NCBI RefSeq assembly: GCF_017876545.1
Contig: NZ_JAGIOD010000001.1
Coordinates: 3,038,001 to 3,102,000 of the forward strand
Source: Brachybacterium sacelli
GTDB lineage: Bacteria > Actinomycetota > Actinomycetes > Actinomycetales > Dermabacteraceae
Length of the DNA stretch: 64,000 nucleotides
Direction: 5' to 3'
The notes beneath the pieces were generated by a model that saw only the letters and a list, made by a program, of their open reading frames with translations, ran no database searches and was not told the origin of the DNA. Below are positions 1-8,785 of this stretch, one piece after another. The translations under genes were made by a program, and so were the position numbers. Positions within the stretch are counted from its first letter, which is position 1, and each line of letters begins with the position of its first letter.

Positions 1-1
1 G

Positions 2-2545
2 CTGGTGACCCAGGACGGCTCCTCCGTCGAGGAGCACCAGGGCGAGATCGACGACCTCATGGACCGCATCGCGGAGGTGGACGGTGTCGCGGCCGCCCCC
101 TCCCCCTTCGACGACACCTCGCCGGGCACCCGCACCGACGACGACACCGCGATCATCGCCCAGTTCCAGATGGACGGGCAGCAGGGCAGCTATCCCGAGG
201 AGTCCGTCGACCAGCTCGAGGAGCTGGTCGAGACCGCCGACACCCCGACGCTGGACGCCAACATCGGAGGCCAGGTCCTCCAGAGCTCCGAGGTCCCCTT
301 CGGCGCCGGCGAGGTCGTCGGCATCGTCATCGCCCTGATCATCCTCGCCATCGTGTTCCGCTCCCTGGTGCCGGCGATCATCCCGATCGTCACCGCGATC
401 GTGGGCGTGGGCGTGTCCATGCTCGCCGTCATGGCGCTGGCCGCCGGGGTCGAGATCCCCTCGGTGACCACGGCGCTCGGCGCGATGCTCGGCCTCGCGG
501 TGGGCATCGACTACGCCTTGTTCATCCTCTCGCGGCACCGTGACCAGCTCACCGCCGGCGAGGACGTGCACGAGTCCGTCGGCCGGGCGATCGCCACCTC
601 CGGCAGCGCCGTCATCTTCGCCGGCCTCACCGTCATCGTCGCCCTCGTCGGCCTGTTCGTCACGGGCATCCCGTTCCTGACCATCATGGGCGTCGCCGCC
701 GCGGCGACCGTCGCCCTGTCGGTGGTGGTCGCGCTGACGATGCTGCCCGCCATCATGGGCATCCTCGGAGAGCGCCTGCGCCCGCGGAAGATCCGCCGTC
801 TGATGGAGGAGAACGACGGGGTGCTGCCCGCGGAGGATCCCTCGCGGTCCCGACGCCGGCCCTTCGGCACCGGCTGGGTCCGTCTGGTCACGAAGGTCCC
901 GGCCGTGACCATCCTGCTGGTGGTCCTCGGCGTCGGGGCCCTCGCGATCCCCATCAAGGACCTCGAACTGGCCCTGCCGGACCTCGGCACCGAGCAGCCC
1001 GGGACCTCGGCGCGGGACACCTACGATCTCGTGGCCGACGAGTTCGGCCCCGGCTACAACGGTCCCCTGCTGATCACCGCCGACATCATCAACACCACCG
1101 ACCCTCTCGGCGTGGTCGAGGACCTCGAGTCGGACATCTCCGGGCTCGAGAACGTCAAGGAGATCCAGCTCGCCACCCCCAACCGCGGCGCCGACCTGGC
1201 CGTGGTCGCCGTGATCCCCGAGGGCGGACCGACGGCCAAGTCCACCAAGGACCTGGTCCACGAGCTGCGCGCCCACGCCGGATCCTGGGAGGACGAGTAC
1301 TCGATCTCCGACGTCACCGTCACCGGGGCCACCGCCGTCGGCATCGATGTCACCGACAAGCTCTCCGACGCGCTGGTGCCCTTCGCGATCTTCGTCGTCG
1401 GCCTCTCCCTGATCCTGCTCGCGATGGTCTTCCGCTCGATCTGGGTGCCGCTGAAGGCCTCGCTCGGCTACCTGCTCTCCGTCGTCGCTGCCTTCGGCGT
1501 CACCGCGATGGTGTTCGAGTACGGCTGGTTCAACGCGCCGCTGTCCGTGTCCGTCAACGGGCCGGTGGTCGCCTTCATGCCGATCATGGTGATGGGGGTG
1601 CTCTTCGGCCTGGCCATGGACTACGAGGTCTTCCTGGTCTCGCGGATGCGCGAGGAGTTCACCCACACCGGGGACGCCCGCGCCTCCATCGAGAGGGGCT
1701 TCACCGCGAGCGCCCCGGTGGTGATTGCCGCCGCCCTGATCATGGTCTCCGTGTTCGCCGGCTTCGTGACCTCCGGCTGGTTCATGCTGCAGCCGATCGC
1801 GGTGGGCCTGGCCGTCGGCGTGCTGGTCGATGCCTTCGTGGTGCGCATGACCCTGGTCCCCGCCGTGCTCGCCCTGCTCGGCCGGCACGCCTGGTGGCTG
1901 CCGCGCTGGCTGGACCGGATCCTCCCGAAGGTCGACGTCGAGGGCGAGGGCCTGCACGCCGTCCTCGAACATCGCCACTGGACCCAGGAGCACGGTGCCC
2001 ACGCCCTGCGCCTGCAGGACCTGGTCGTCCCGCTGATCGGTGAGAAGGGCAGGATCGGCCCGCTGCCCGGGGCGATCGCTCCGGGCACCCTGCTGGTGGT
2101 GCGCTCGGCCGATGACGCCGCCCGCGCCGCCTTCCTGGCCCTGGCCGGAGGCCGCCTCGAGCCCGTCAGCGGCCTGCTCGCCGTCCACGACCGGCTCGCC
2201 CCCGACGATCTCGCGGCCATCCAGGGTCGCGCGCACTGGCTGCCGGCCGGGACCGATGTCCCCGCGCGGCTGCGTGAGATCCCCGGTCGCCACCTCGGCA
2301 CCGCCGTCATCGTCGTCGAACGGCTCGAGGATCTCGTCCATGGCGCCACGACCTCCGACGACACCCTGATCGAGCGCCTCGACGCCCTGCTGGCGACGGG
2401 AGCCACCCTCGTGGTGGGCTCCCGTTCGGCGGGCGCCACCGAGGCCGAGCGCCATCTCCAGGGCACGCTGCGCGACCCCCGTCGGCTGCTCGCGCTCGCC
2501 GTCCAGCGCTCCACCGCCTCCGCCCCCGAAGGAGCTCACCTATGA
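2..2545 (+). CDS. MMPL-family membrane transporter, C-terminal part (5' end outside window)
   Basis: RND-type MMPL exporter, incomplete because the reading frame is open to the left edge. About 847 residues are visible. They include two clusters of hydrophobic segments (roughly residues 100-260 and 450-630) with the repeated MMPL signature, seen as GLAVGIDYALFILSR near residue 165 and GLAMDYEVFLVSRMREEF near residue 535; these are the acidic proton-relay segments of the family. Family members export lipids, toxins or drugs across the actinobacterial membrane using proton motive force. After the last membrane segment there is an unusual soluble tail (about residues 650-846) that resembles a worn ABC-ATPase domain without a Walker A motif. 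The stop overlaps the ATG of the next gene (ATGA), so the two are probably translated together. The substrate cannot be inferred. Confidence 0.9.
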   Translation: MVTQDGSSVEEHQGEIDDLMDRIAEVDGVAAAPSPFDDTSPGTRTDDDTAIIAQFQMDGQQGSYPEESVDQLEELVETADTPTLDANIGGQVLQSSEVPFGAGEVVGIVIALIILAIVFRSLVPAIIPIVTAIVGVGVSMLAVMALAAGVEIPSVTTALGAMLGLAVGIDYALFILSRHRDQLTAGEDVHESVGRAIATSGSAVIFAGLTVIVALVGLFVTGIPFLTIMGVAAAATVALSVVVALTMLPAIMGILGERLRPRKIRRLMEENDGVLPAEDPSRSRRRPFGTGWVRLVTKVPAVTILLVVLGVGALAIPIKDLELALPDLGTEQPGTSARDTYDLVADEFGPGYNGPLLITADIINTTDPLGVVEDLESDISGLENVKEIQLATPNRGADLAVVAVIPEGGPTAKSTKDLVHELRAHAGSWEDEYSISDVTVTGATAVGIDVTDKLSDALVPFAIFVVGLSLILLAMVFRSIWVPLKASLGYLLSVVAAFGVTAMVFEYGWFNAPLSVSVNGPVVAFMPIMVMGVLFGLAMDYEVFLVSRMREEFTHTGDARASIERGFTASAPVVIAAALIMVSVFAGFVTSGWFMLQPIAVGLAVGVLVDAFVVRMTLVPAVLALLGRHAWWLPRWLDRILPKVDVEGEGLHAVLEHRHWTQEHGAHALRLQDLVVPLIGEKGRIGPLPGAIAPGTLLVVRSADDAARAAFLALAGGRLEPVSGLLAVHDRLAPDDLAAIQGRAHWLPAGTDVPARLREIPGRHLGTAVIVVERLEDLVHGATTSDDTLIERLDALLATGATLVVGSRSAGATEAERHLQGTLRDPRRLLALAVQRSTASAPEGAHL

Positions 2546-5346
2546 CCCGCCTGAAGCATCCGCGCACGCTGATCGTGGTCCTCCTGCTGCCGCTGCTGGT
2601 GGCGGGGCTGGGACTGTGGGCGCTCAGCGGGCGCGTGGACCGTCTCGACAGCGCGCCCGCGGCCGTCGTCAACCTCGACGAGGGCGCCGAGGTCACCGAC
2701 GCCGACGGCGAGTCCCAGACCGTGCCCCTCGGCCGGCTGCTGGCCGGCTCCCTCACCCAGCCCGGCACCGTCGAGAGCGCCGACTCCCCCGAGACGACCG
2801 GCTTCGACTGGCAGCTGACCTCGAAGGACGATGCCCAGCAGGGACTGAAGGACGGCTCCTACTCCGCGGTCGTGGTGGTCCCCGAGGACTTCTCCGCGAA
2901 GCTCACCACCATCGGCACCACTGACGCCGTCCCGGCGATCCTCGAGGTCACCACCAACGACGCCAGCGGGCAGATCAATTCGCTGGTCGGCTCCGCGGTG
3001 GCGGAGGCCTCGGCCTCCACCATGGGCGGGCAGATGGCCGAGCAATACCTCGACGGCCTCTACCTGGGCTTCAACGACCTGAAGGACGGATTCTCCGACG
3101 CGGCCGACGGTGCGGAGCAGCTCGCCGACGGCACCGCCGAGCTCGACGACGGCACCCAGGATCTCGCCGCGGGCAGCCAGGAGCTCGCCGACGGCTCCGC
3201 CCGGGCCGCCGAGGGGACGAAGGAGTTCTCCGGCGGCGTGTGGAGCCTCGCCGACGGCGCCGGGCAGACCGCCGACGGCTCCCAGCAGCTCGCCGACGGC
3301 CTCGACGATCTCGCCGCGGGCACCGACGGCGCGGCCGGCGGCGGTGAGGACCTCGCCACGGGGCTCGATGACCTCGCGACCGGCTCCGAGGACCTCGCCG
3401 CCGGGATCGGGAGCCTGCAGACGGGGATGACCGGGACGGAGTCCGAGCCCGGGCTGCTCGACGGCGCGAACCAGCTGGCCGCCGGGGTCGAGGGCGACGG
3501 CACCGCCGAGAACCCGGGTCTGGTCGGGGGCGCCGATCAGCTTGCCACCGGCCTCGAGCAGTACTCCGACGGGGTCTCCGAGGCGGGCACCGCCGTGACC
3601 GGCGACGGCACCGCCGAGCACCCGGGCCTGGTGACCACCGCCGAGGGTGTGGCTGACGGCACCGCCGAGCTCGGCGAGGGTGCGCAGCAGCTGGCCGACG
3701 GCATCAGCGGCACCGAACAGGAGCCGGGCCTGCCGGAAGGCGCCCAGGACGTCGCGGACGGGGCGGCCGCCCTGTCGGCCGGCGTGGAGGGCGATGGCAC
3801 CGAACAGGACCCGGGGATGGTCGCTCTGGCCGAGCAGATGCAGGCCAGCGCTGAGGCTCTCCTCGAAGAGAATCCCAAGGACACGAATGCACTGGCTCTG
3901 CAGGCGCAGGCCGAGGACATGCTCAAGTACGCCCAGGGGGTCGAGACAGGCCTGAACGGGGACGGCACCGCGGAGAATCCGGGCCTGGTCGACGGTACCC
4001 AGGACATCGCGGACGGCTCCTCCGAGCTGCTCCCCCTCGGCCCCCAGCTCCAGCAGCTCGCCGACGGGATCAACGGCACCGATCAGGAGCCCGGTCTGGT
4101 CCAGGGCACAGAGGGCGTCGTCACCTACGCCCAGGGCCTCGAGACCGCCTTCGCCGGCGACGGCACCGAGCAGAACCCCGGTCTGACCGCATCGGCCGAG
4201 CAGCTCGCGACCGGGGCGCGCGACAGCGCCGACGGCGCCGGGGACCTGGTCACCGGGGTCACCGGGCTGCGCGACGGCCTGCAGCAGTACTCCGACGGCG
4301 TCGACGACCTCGCGGTGGGCGCTGACCAGCTCGCCGAGGGCTCCCGGGCGAGCGCCGACGGTGCCGGGGATCTCGCCAGCGGCCTCGACGACCTGGCCGC
4401 GGGCACCCGCTCCTCGGCCGACGGTGCCGGCACCCTCGCCGACGGCAGCTCCCAGCTGGCCGACGGCGCCACCGAGCTGGGTCATGGGGCGGACCAGCTG
4501 GCCGACGGCAGCGACGACCTGGCCTCCGGCACCGACGAGCTGGCCTCCGGCACCGAGGACCTCGCCGACGGCACCTCGGAGCTCTCCGCGGGCAGCGACG
4601 ACCTCGCCTCCGGTCTGCGCGAGGGAGCCGAGGGCGTGCCCAGCTACACCGAGTCCGAGCGCGCCCGGATGAGCGAGATGGCCGCGAACCCGGTGAACAC
4701 CGACGTCGAGCGCCAGAACGAGGCCGACGGCGCGACGACCGCGACCTTCCCCTTCGTCACGGCCCTCGCGCTGTGGCTGGGCGCCTTCGCCAGCTTCCTG
4801 CTGCTGCCGGCCCTGTCCCGCCGCCTGCTGGACCGGGCGGTGCCGATGGGCCGGGTCGTGCTGCGCTCGCTGGCGCCCGCGCTGCTGGTCGCGGTGGTGC
4901 AGACCGTCGCGGTGCTGGCCGTGCTCACCGCCGTCGGCATCTCCCCCGTCTCCCCGGTGACGGTGGGGGTGGTGGCCCTCGCCGGGGCCGGTATGTTCGC
5001 GGCCCTCCACCAGACGCTGATGACGCTGCTGGGCGATCGCATCGGCCGCATCGTCTCGATCCTGGTGATGGCGCTGCAGGTGGTGACGTTGGTGGGCATC
5101 GTGCCACTGACCACCGCTCCCCCGCTGCTGCAGTCGATCAGCGCGCTGCTGCCGCTGCCGATCGTCACCCAGGGGCTCGTGCATGCCGCCCTCGGCGGTT
5201 CCCTGGTGTCGACCTCGAGCACGCTGCTGGCGATCCTCGCCTGGGCCGCGGTCTCGCTGCTGGTGACGCTGGCGGCCTCCCGCACGGCCCGCCGCGCGGA
5301 CCGCTCCGACCGGGTGCCGATCGGGGCGGCGGCCTCGACGGCCTGA
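2542..5346 (+). CDS. YhgE/Pip-family membrane protein with long L-A-D-G repeat region
   Basis: A 934-residue protein built like YhgE/Pip (phage infection protein) and ABC-2-type membrane proteins. It has one N-terminal membrane helix (about residues 9-30), the conserved start of the external domain (P-A-A-V-V-N-L-D-E-G), a very long extracytoplasmic region of heptad-like repeats of the type L-A-D-G-x-x-x-L (about residues 185-700), and five or so C-terminal membrane helices (about residues 735-915). The repeat region is the family hallmark and is unusually long here. YhgE relatives act in envelope functions and, in some Firmicutes, in phage adsorption or type VII secretion; the role in actinobacteria is unknown. 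The start is fixed by the ATGA overlap with the MMPL gene. Its 3' end lies only one base from the convergent dnaE2 end. Confidence 0.88.
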   Translation: MTRLKHPRTLIVVLLLPLLVAGLGLWALSGRVDRLDSAPAAVVNLDEGAEVTDADGESQTVPLGRLLAGSLTQPGTVESADSPETTGFDWQLTSKDDAQQGLKDGSYSAVVVVPEDFSAKLTTIGTTDAVPAILEVTTNDASGQINSLVGSAVAEASASTMGGQMAEQYLDGLYLGFNDLKDGFSDAADGAEQLADGTAELDDGTQDLAAGSQELADGSARAAEGTKEFSGGVWSLADGAGQTADGSQQLADGLDDLAAGTDGAAGGGEDLATGLDDLATGSEDLAAGIGSLQTGMTGTESEPGLLDGANQLAAGVEGDGTAENPGLVGGADQLATGLEQYSDGVSEAGTAVTGDGTAEHPGLVTTAEGVADGTAELGEGAQQLADGISGTEQEPGLPEGAQDVADGAAALSAGVEGDGTEQDPGMVALAEQMQASAEALLEENPKDTNALALQAQAEDMLKYAQGVETGLNGDGTAENPGLVDGTQDIADGSSELLPLGPQLQQLADGINGTDQEPGLVQGTEGVVTYAQGLETAFAGDGTEQNPGLTASAEQLATGARDSADGAGDLVTGVTGLRDGLQQYSDGVDDLAVGADQLAEGSRASADGAGDLASGLDDLAAGTRSSADGAGTLADGSSQLADGATELGHGADQLADGSDDLASGTDELASGTEDLADGTSELSAGSDDLASGLREGAEGVPSYTESERARMSEMAANPVNTDVERQNEADGATTATFPFVTALALWLGAFASFLLLPALSRRLLDRAVPMGRVVLRSLAPALLVAVVQTVAVLAVLTAVGISPVSPVTVGVVALAGAGMFAALHQTLMTLLGDRIGRIVSILVMALQVVTLVGIVPLTTAPPLLQSISALLPLPIVTQGLVHAALGGSLVSTSSTLLAILAWAAVSLLVTLAASRTARRADRSDRVPIGAAASTA

Positions 5347-5347
5347 C

Positions 5348-8300
5348 TCACTGGAAGTCCCTGGACCTGCCGGCGCCGGCCAGGTCCAGGGCCGCCACGT
5401 CGTCGGCGACCAGGTTGACCGCTCCGCTGCGGTTCTCCACCAGGCCGCGCAGCACGATCGCGCGGGCGGTGCGCAGCAGCGCGCGGTGGCGCACCCAGAA
5501 CCCCTGCGAGCACACCACGTTGAGGATCCCGGTCTCGTCCTCGAGGCTCAGGAAGGTGACGTTCCCGGCGGTGGCCGGGCGCTGACGATGGGTGATCACC
5601 CCGCCCACCCGGATCCGGCTGGAGTCCTCGGCCTCGCGAGTGCCGGCGATCGTGAGCACCCCGTCGGCCCTTAGCTCCTCGCGCACCAGCACCATCGGGT
5701 GCTCGTCCAGGGTGATGCCGGTGGCCCAGGAGTCCGCGGTCGCGATCTCGGCGTCGCTCATCCCCGGCAGCATCGGCGCCTGCGCCCCCACCGCGAGATG
5801 CGGCAGCGTGCCCGGGGACTCCTGGGCGGCGGCACCCGCCGCCCACAGCGCCTGTCGCCGTGAGGAGGCCAGCGCGTCGAGCGCCCCGGCGGTGGCCAAC
5901 GCCTCGAGCTGCCGGGCGGTCAGCCGCACCCGTCGGGCCAGATCCGGGACCGAGGCGAAGGGGCCGCCGCGCCCCCGCTCGGCGACGATCTCCTCGGCGG
6001 TGTCGGTGCTGATCGTGCGCACCTGATCCAGGCCCAGCCGGATCGCCGGCCCGCCCTCGGCCACCTCCCCTCGCACCTGCTCGTGCGGCGGATCCACCCG
6101 GTACCCCTGATGCTCCGCATCCGTCTCCAGATCGGTGCGGGCGCGGCTGATCAGCACGTCGGGCCCGCGGGTGAGCACCCCGTGCCGACGAGCATCCGCG
6201 ACCAGCGACTGCGGCGAGTAGAAGCCCATCGGCTGGCTGCGCAGCAGCGCCGCGGTGAAGGCCGCCGGGTAGTGGCACTTCAGGTACGAGCTCGCGTACA
6301 CGAGGTAGGCGAAGGAGTAGGCGTGGGACTCGGGGAAGCCGTAGTTGGCGAAGGCCAGCAGCTTGCGGTGGACCGCCTCGGCGTCCTCGCCGGTGATGCC
6401 GTGGTGCGCCATCCCCTCGAACAGTGCGTCGGAGAGCTCGAGCATCTTCTGGGTGGAGCGCTTGGAGCCCATCGCCCGGCGCAGCTGATCAGCCTGCGCA
6501 GGGCTGAAGTCCGCGACATCGACCACCATCTGCATCAGCTGCTCCTGGAACAGCGGGATCCCCAGGGTGCGGGCCAGGGACTTCTCCAGCCGCGGGTGGA
6601 GGTAGGTGACCTCCTCCTCGCCGGCGCGGCGCCGGATGTACGGGTGCACGGACCCGCCCTGGATGGGGCCCGGCCGGATCAGCGCGACCTCCACCACCAG
6701 GTCGTAGAACTCACGCGGCCTCAGGCGCGGCAGGGTGGAGATCTGCGCGCGCGACTCCACCTGGAACACGCCGACGCTGTCCCCCGCGCACAGCATGTCG
6801 TAGACGGCCACGTCCTCCTGCGGCAGGGTCCGCAGCTCGAAATGCTGTCCGTGGTGCTCGGCGACGATCCGCAGCGCGTGGTCCAGCGCGGTGAGCATCC
6901 CCAGCCCCAGCAGGTCGAACTTCACCAGCCCCGCATCGGCGCAGTCGTCCTTGTCCCACTGCAGCACGCTGCGGTCCGCCATCGCCGCCCACTGCACGGG
7001 GCACACCTCGATCACCGGACGGTCGCACAGCACCATGCCGCCGGAGTGGATGCCGAGATGCCGAGGGGCATCGCGCAGCCGCCGCGCGAGATCGACCACG
7101 TCATCGGGGACGTCCGCGTCCGCCAGGGAGGAGAAGGAGCGCTCGATCCGCTTCGAGAAGGCGTCCTGCGCACCGGTGTCGTAGCCCAGCGCCCGCGCCG
7201 CGTCGCGCACCGCGAGCTTCGCCCGGTAGGTGATGACGTTGGCGACCTGCGCGGCGTTCTCCCGCCCGTAGCGCTCATAGACGTGCTGGATGACCTCCTC
7301 GCGACGGTCGGAGGCGATGTCGATGTCGATGTCCGGCGGGCCGTCGCGCTCCGGGGCCAGGAACCGCTCGAACAGCAGCTGATGGCCGACGGGCTCGACC
7401 GCCGTGATGCCCAGCGCGTAGCAGACCGCGCTGTTGGCGGCCGAGCCGCGCCCCTGGGCGAGGATCCCCTCCCCGGCGCAGAAGTCGACGATCTCGTGGA
7501 CGATGAGGAAGTAGCCGGGGAAGTGCAGATCGGTGATGACCTGCAGCTCGTGGTCGATCTGCGCCCACGCCCCCGGGAACCGCTCCGGGCGTTCAGGGGT
7601 GGGCCTGGGGCCGTAGCGCTCCCGGCCCTCGATCTCCACCAGCTCCACCAGCCAGCTGGCCTCGTCGTGCCCGGCCGGCACCGGGAACGGCGGCAGGTCC
7701 GGGGCCAGCAGGCGCAGGTCGACGGCGCAGTCCCGGCCCAGCCGCGCCGCCGCCGCGATCGCCCCCGGGTATCGCGGCAGCAGCTGGGCCATCTCCTCCC
7801 CGCTGCGCAGATGGGCGGGGCGGGAGGACAGGTAGGGGTCGGCCTCGACGAGCGGCACTCCCGCACGGAGGGCGGCATGGGTGTCCGCCAGGCGCTTGTC
7901 GGCCGGCCTCGCGTAGTGCGCGTTGGTGGTCGCCACCAGCGGCAGGGAGACCATGTCCAGCCCGTGGGACTCGCGGACCAGGCGGGCGCCCTGGGCGAGG
8001 GCGTCGTGGAGCTCGTCGGCCTCTCCCCCGCCGCCCGCGACCAGCTCGACCGCGACGTTCCCGGCCCCGAACAGCTCCAGCAGGCGGGCGATGGCTTCGG
8101 CCGCGGCATGGGCGGCCGCCTCCAGGTCACCCGCCTCCAGGTGCGGGGCGAAGGCGCGGGTGACGGCCCCCTTGCGGCAGCCGGTGAGGATCTGCCAGTG
8201 CCCGTCACGGGCGAGACGGGTCAGCTCGGCGAGCCGGTAGCGCGGCAGGGCCTTCTCGCCGCTGTCGAGATGGGCGCGGGCGATCGCGGCCGACAGCTGC

Positions 8301-8773
8301 CGGTACCCGGCCGTGTCGCGCACCAACACCAGGAGGTGCTCCCCCGTGGGATCGGGGGTGCCGGTGCGGGGCGCGGAGGTCACCGGGGTGGTGGACGCGC
8401 TCTCGGCCCCGGGCTCGAGACCCAGGGTGAGCTCGGCCCCGAAGACGGTGGCCACGCCCTGCTCCGCCGCGGCCCGGGCGAAGCGCACCGCCCCGGACAG
8501 CCCGTCGTGGTCGACCAGGGTGACCGCGCCCAGGCCCAGCCGGGCGGCCTGCTCGGCCATGTCCTCGGGGCTCGAGGCGCCGTCGAGGAAGCTGAAGTGC
8601 GAGTGGGCGTGCAGCTCGGCGTAGTCGACGACGTGTTCGGGCCGGTACGCGTCATCGGTGGCCTTGCCGGTGTGCTCGACGACGATCGGTGGGGCGACGA
8701 CCTCGGCGGGACGGTCCGAGAGGATCGCCTCGAGGTCCTTCCACGCGGGTGGGCCCAGGAACCAGCCGGCCAT
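5348..8773 (-). CDS. dnaE2: Error-prone DNA polymerase III alpha subunit, DnaE2
   Basis: A C-family polymerase of 1141 residues, normal for DnaE2 and shorter than the replicative DnaE1. The N-terminal PHP domain begins near residue 50 (Y-A-E-L-H-A-H-S-H-F-S-F-L-D-G). The palm carries G-R-G-S-A-A-N-S near residue 436 and the catalytic P-D-I-D-I-D near residue 478. The C-terminal part has a helix-hairpin-helix and an OB-fold. DnaE2 is the translesion synthesis polymerase of the actinobacterial SOS mutasome and works with ImuB and ImuA'. The ATG is preceded by a strong AGGAGGAGAG ribosome site that overlaps the stop of imuB, so the gene is the last cistron of imuA'-imuB-dnaE2. It is expected to be induced by DNA damage from the LexA box upstream of imuA'. 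Confidence 0.95.
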   Translation of the reverse strand: MAGWFLGPPAWKDLEAILSDRPAEVVAPPIVVEHTGKATDDAYRPEHVVDYAELHAHSHFSFLDGASSPEDMAEQAARLGLGAVTLVDHDGLSGAVRFARAAAEQGVATVFGAELTLGLEPGAESASTTPVTSAPRTGTPDPTGEHLLVLVRDTAGYRQLSAAIARAHLDSGEKALPRYRLAELTRLARDGHWQILTGCRKGAVTRAFAPHLEAGDLEAAAHAAAEAIARLLELFGAGNVAVELVAGGGGEADELHDALAQGARLVRESHGLDMVSLPLVATTNAHYARPADKRLADTHAALRAGVPLVEADPYLSSRPAHLRSGEEMAQLLPRYPGAIAAAARLGRDCAVDLRLLAPDLPPFPVPAGHDEASWLVELVEIEGRERYGPRPTPERPERFPGAWAQIDHELQVITDLHFPGYFLIVHEIVDFCAGEGILAQGRGSAANSAVCYALGITAVEPVGHQLLFERFLAPERDGPPDIDIDIASDRREEVIQHVYERYGRENAAQVANVITYRAKLAVRDAARALGYDTGAQDAFSKRIERSFSSLADADVPDDVVDLARRLRDAPRHLGIHSGGMVLCDRPVIEVCPVQWAAMADRSVLQWDKDDCADAGLVKFDLLGLGMLTALDHALRIVAEHHGQHFELRTLPQEDVAVYDMLCAGDSVGVFQVESRAQISTLPRLRPREFYDLVVEVALIRPGPIQGGSVHPYIRRRAGEEEVTYLHPRLEKSLARTLGIPLFQEQLMQMVVDVADFSPAQADQLRRAMGSKRSTQKMLELSDALFEGMAHHGITGEDAEAVHRKLLAFANYGFPESHAYSFAYLVYASSYLKCHYPAAFTAALLRSQPMGFYSPQSLVADARRHGVLTRGPDVLISRARTDLETDAEHQGYRVDPPHEQVRGEVAEGGPAIRLGLDQVRTISTDTAEEIVAERGRGGPFASVPDLARRVRLTARQLEALATAGALDALASSRRQALWAAGAAAQESPGTLPHLAVGAQAPMLPGMSDAEIATADSWATGITLDEHPMVLVREELRADGVLTIAGTREAEDSSRIRVGGVITHRQRPATAGNVTFLSLEDETGILNVVCSQGFWVRHRALLRTARAIVLRGLVENRSGAVNLVADDVAALDLAGAGRSRDFQ
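5360..5390. terminator. Candidate bidirectional terminator hairpin
   Basis: A perfect 10-bp stem (CCTGGACCTG at 5360-5369 against CAGGTCCAGG at 5381-5390) encloses an 11-base GC-rich loop that is itself largely self-complementary. It sits inside the last codons of dnaE2, just past the stop of the convergent YhgE gene, so it could stop transcription from both sides. There is no clear T-tract, which is common for GC-rich actinobacterial terminators. Function is inferred. Confidence 0.5.
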
Positions 8774-8785
8774 CAGACTCTCCTC

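Noticed and set aside
3100..4640. CRISPR or DNA repeat array
   Set aside because: The repeats are codon-phased protein repeats (L-A-D-G) with variable length; there are no constant repeat-spacer units.
2536..5184. Long open frame opposite the YhgE gene
   Set aside because: It is a mirror of the L-A-D-G repeat codons (its product is rich in G, A, V, Q, H and R), and the plus strand has clear membrane helices and a coupled start.
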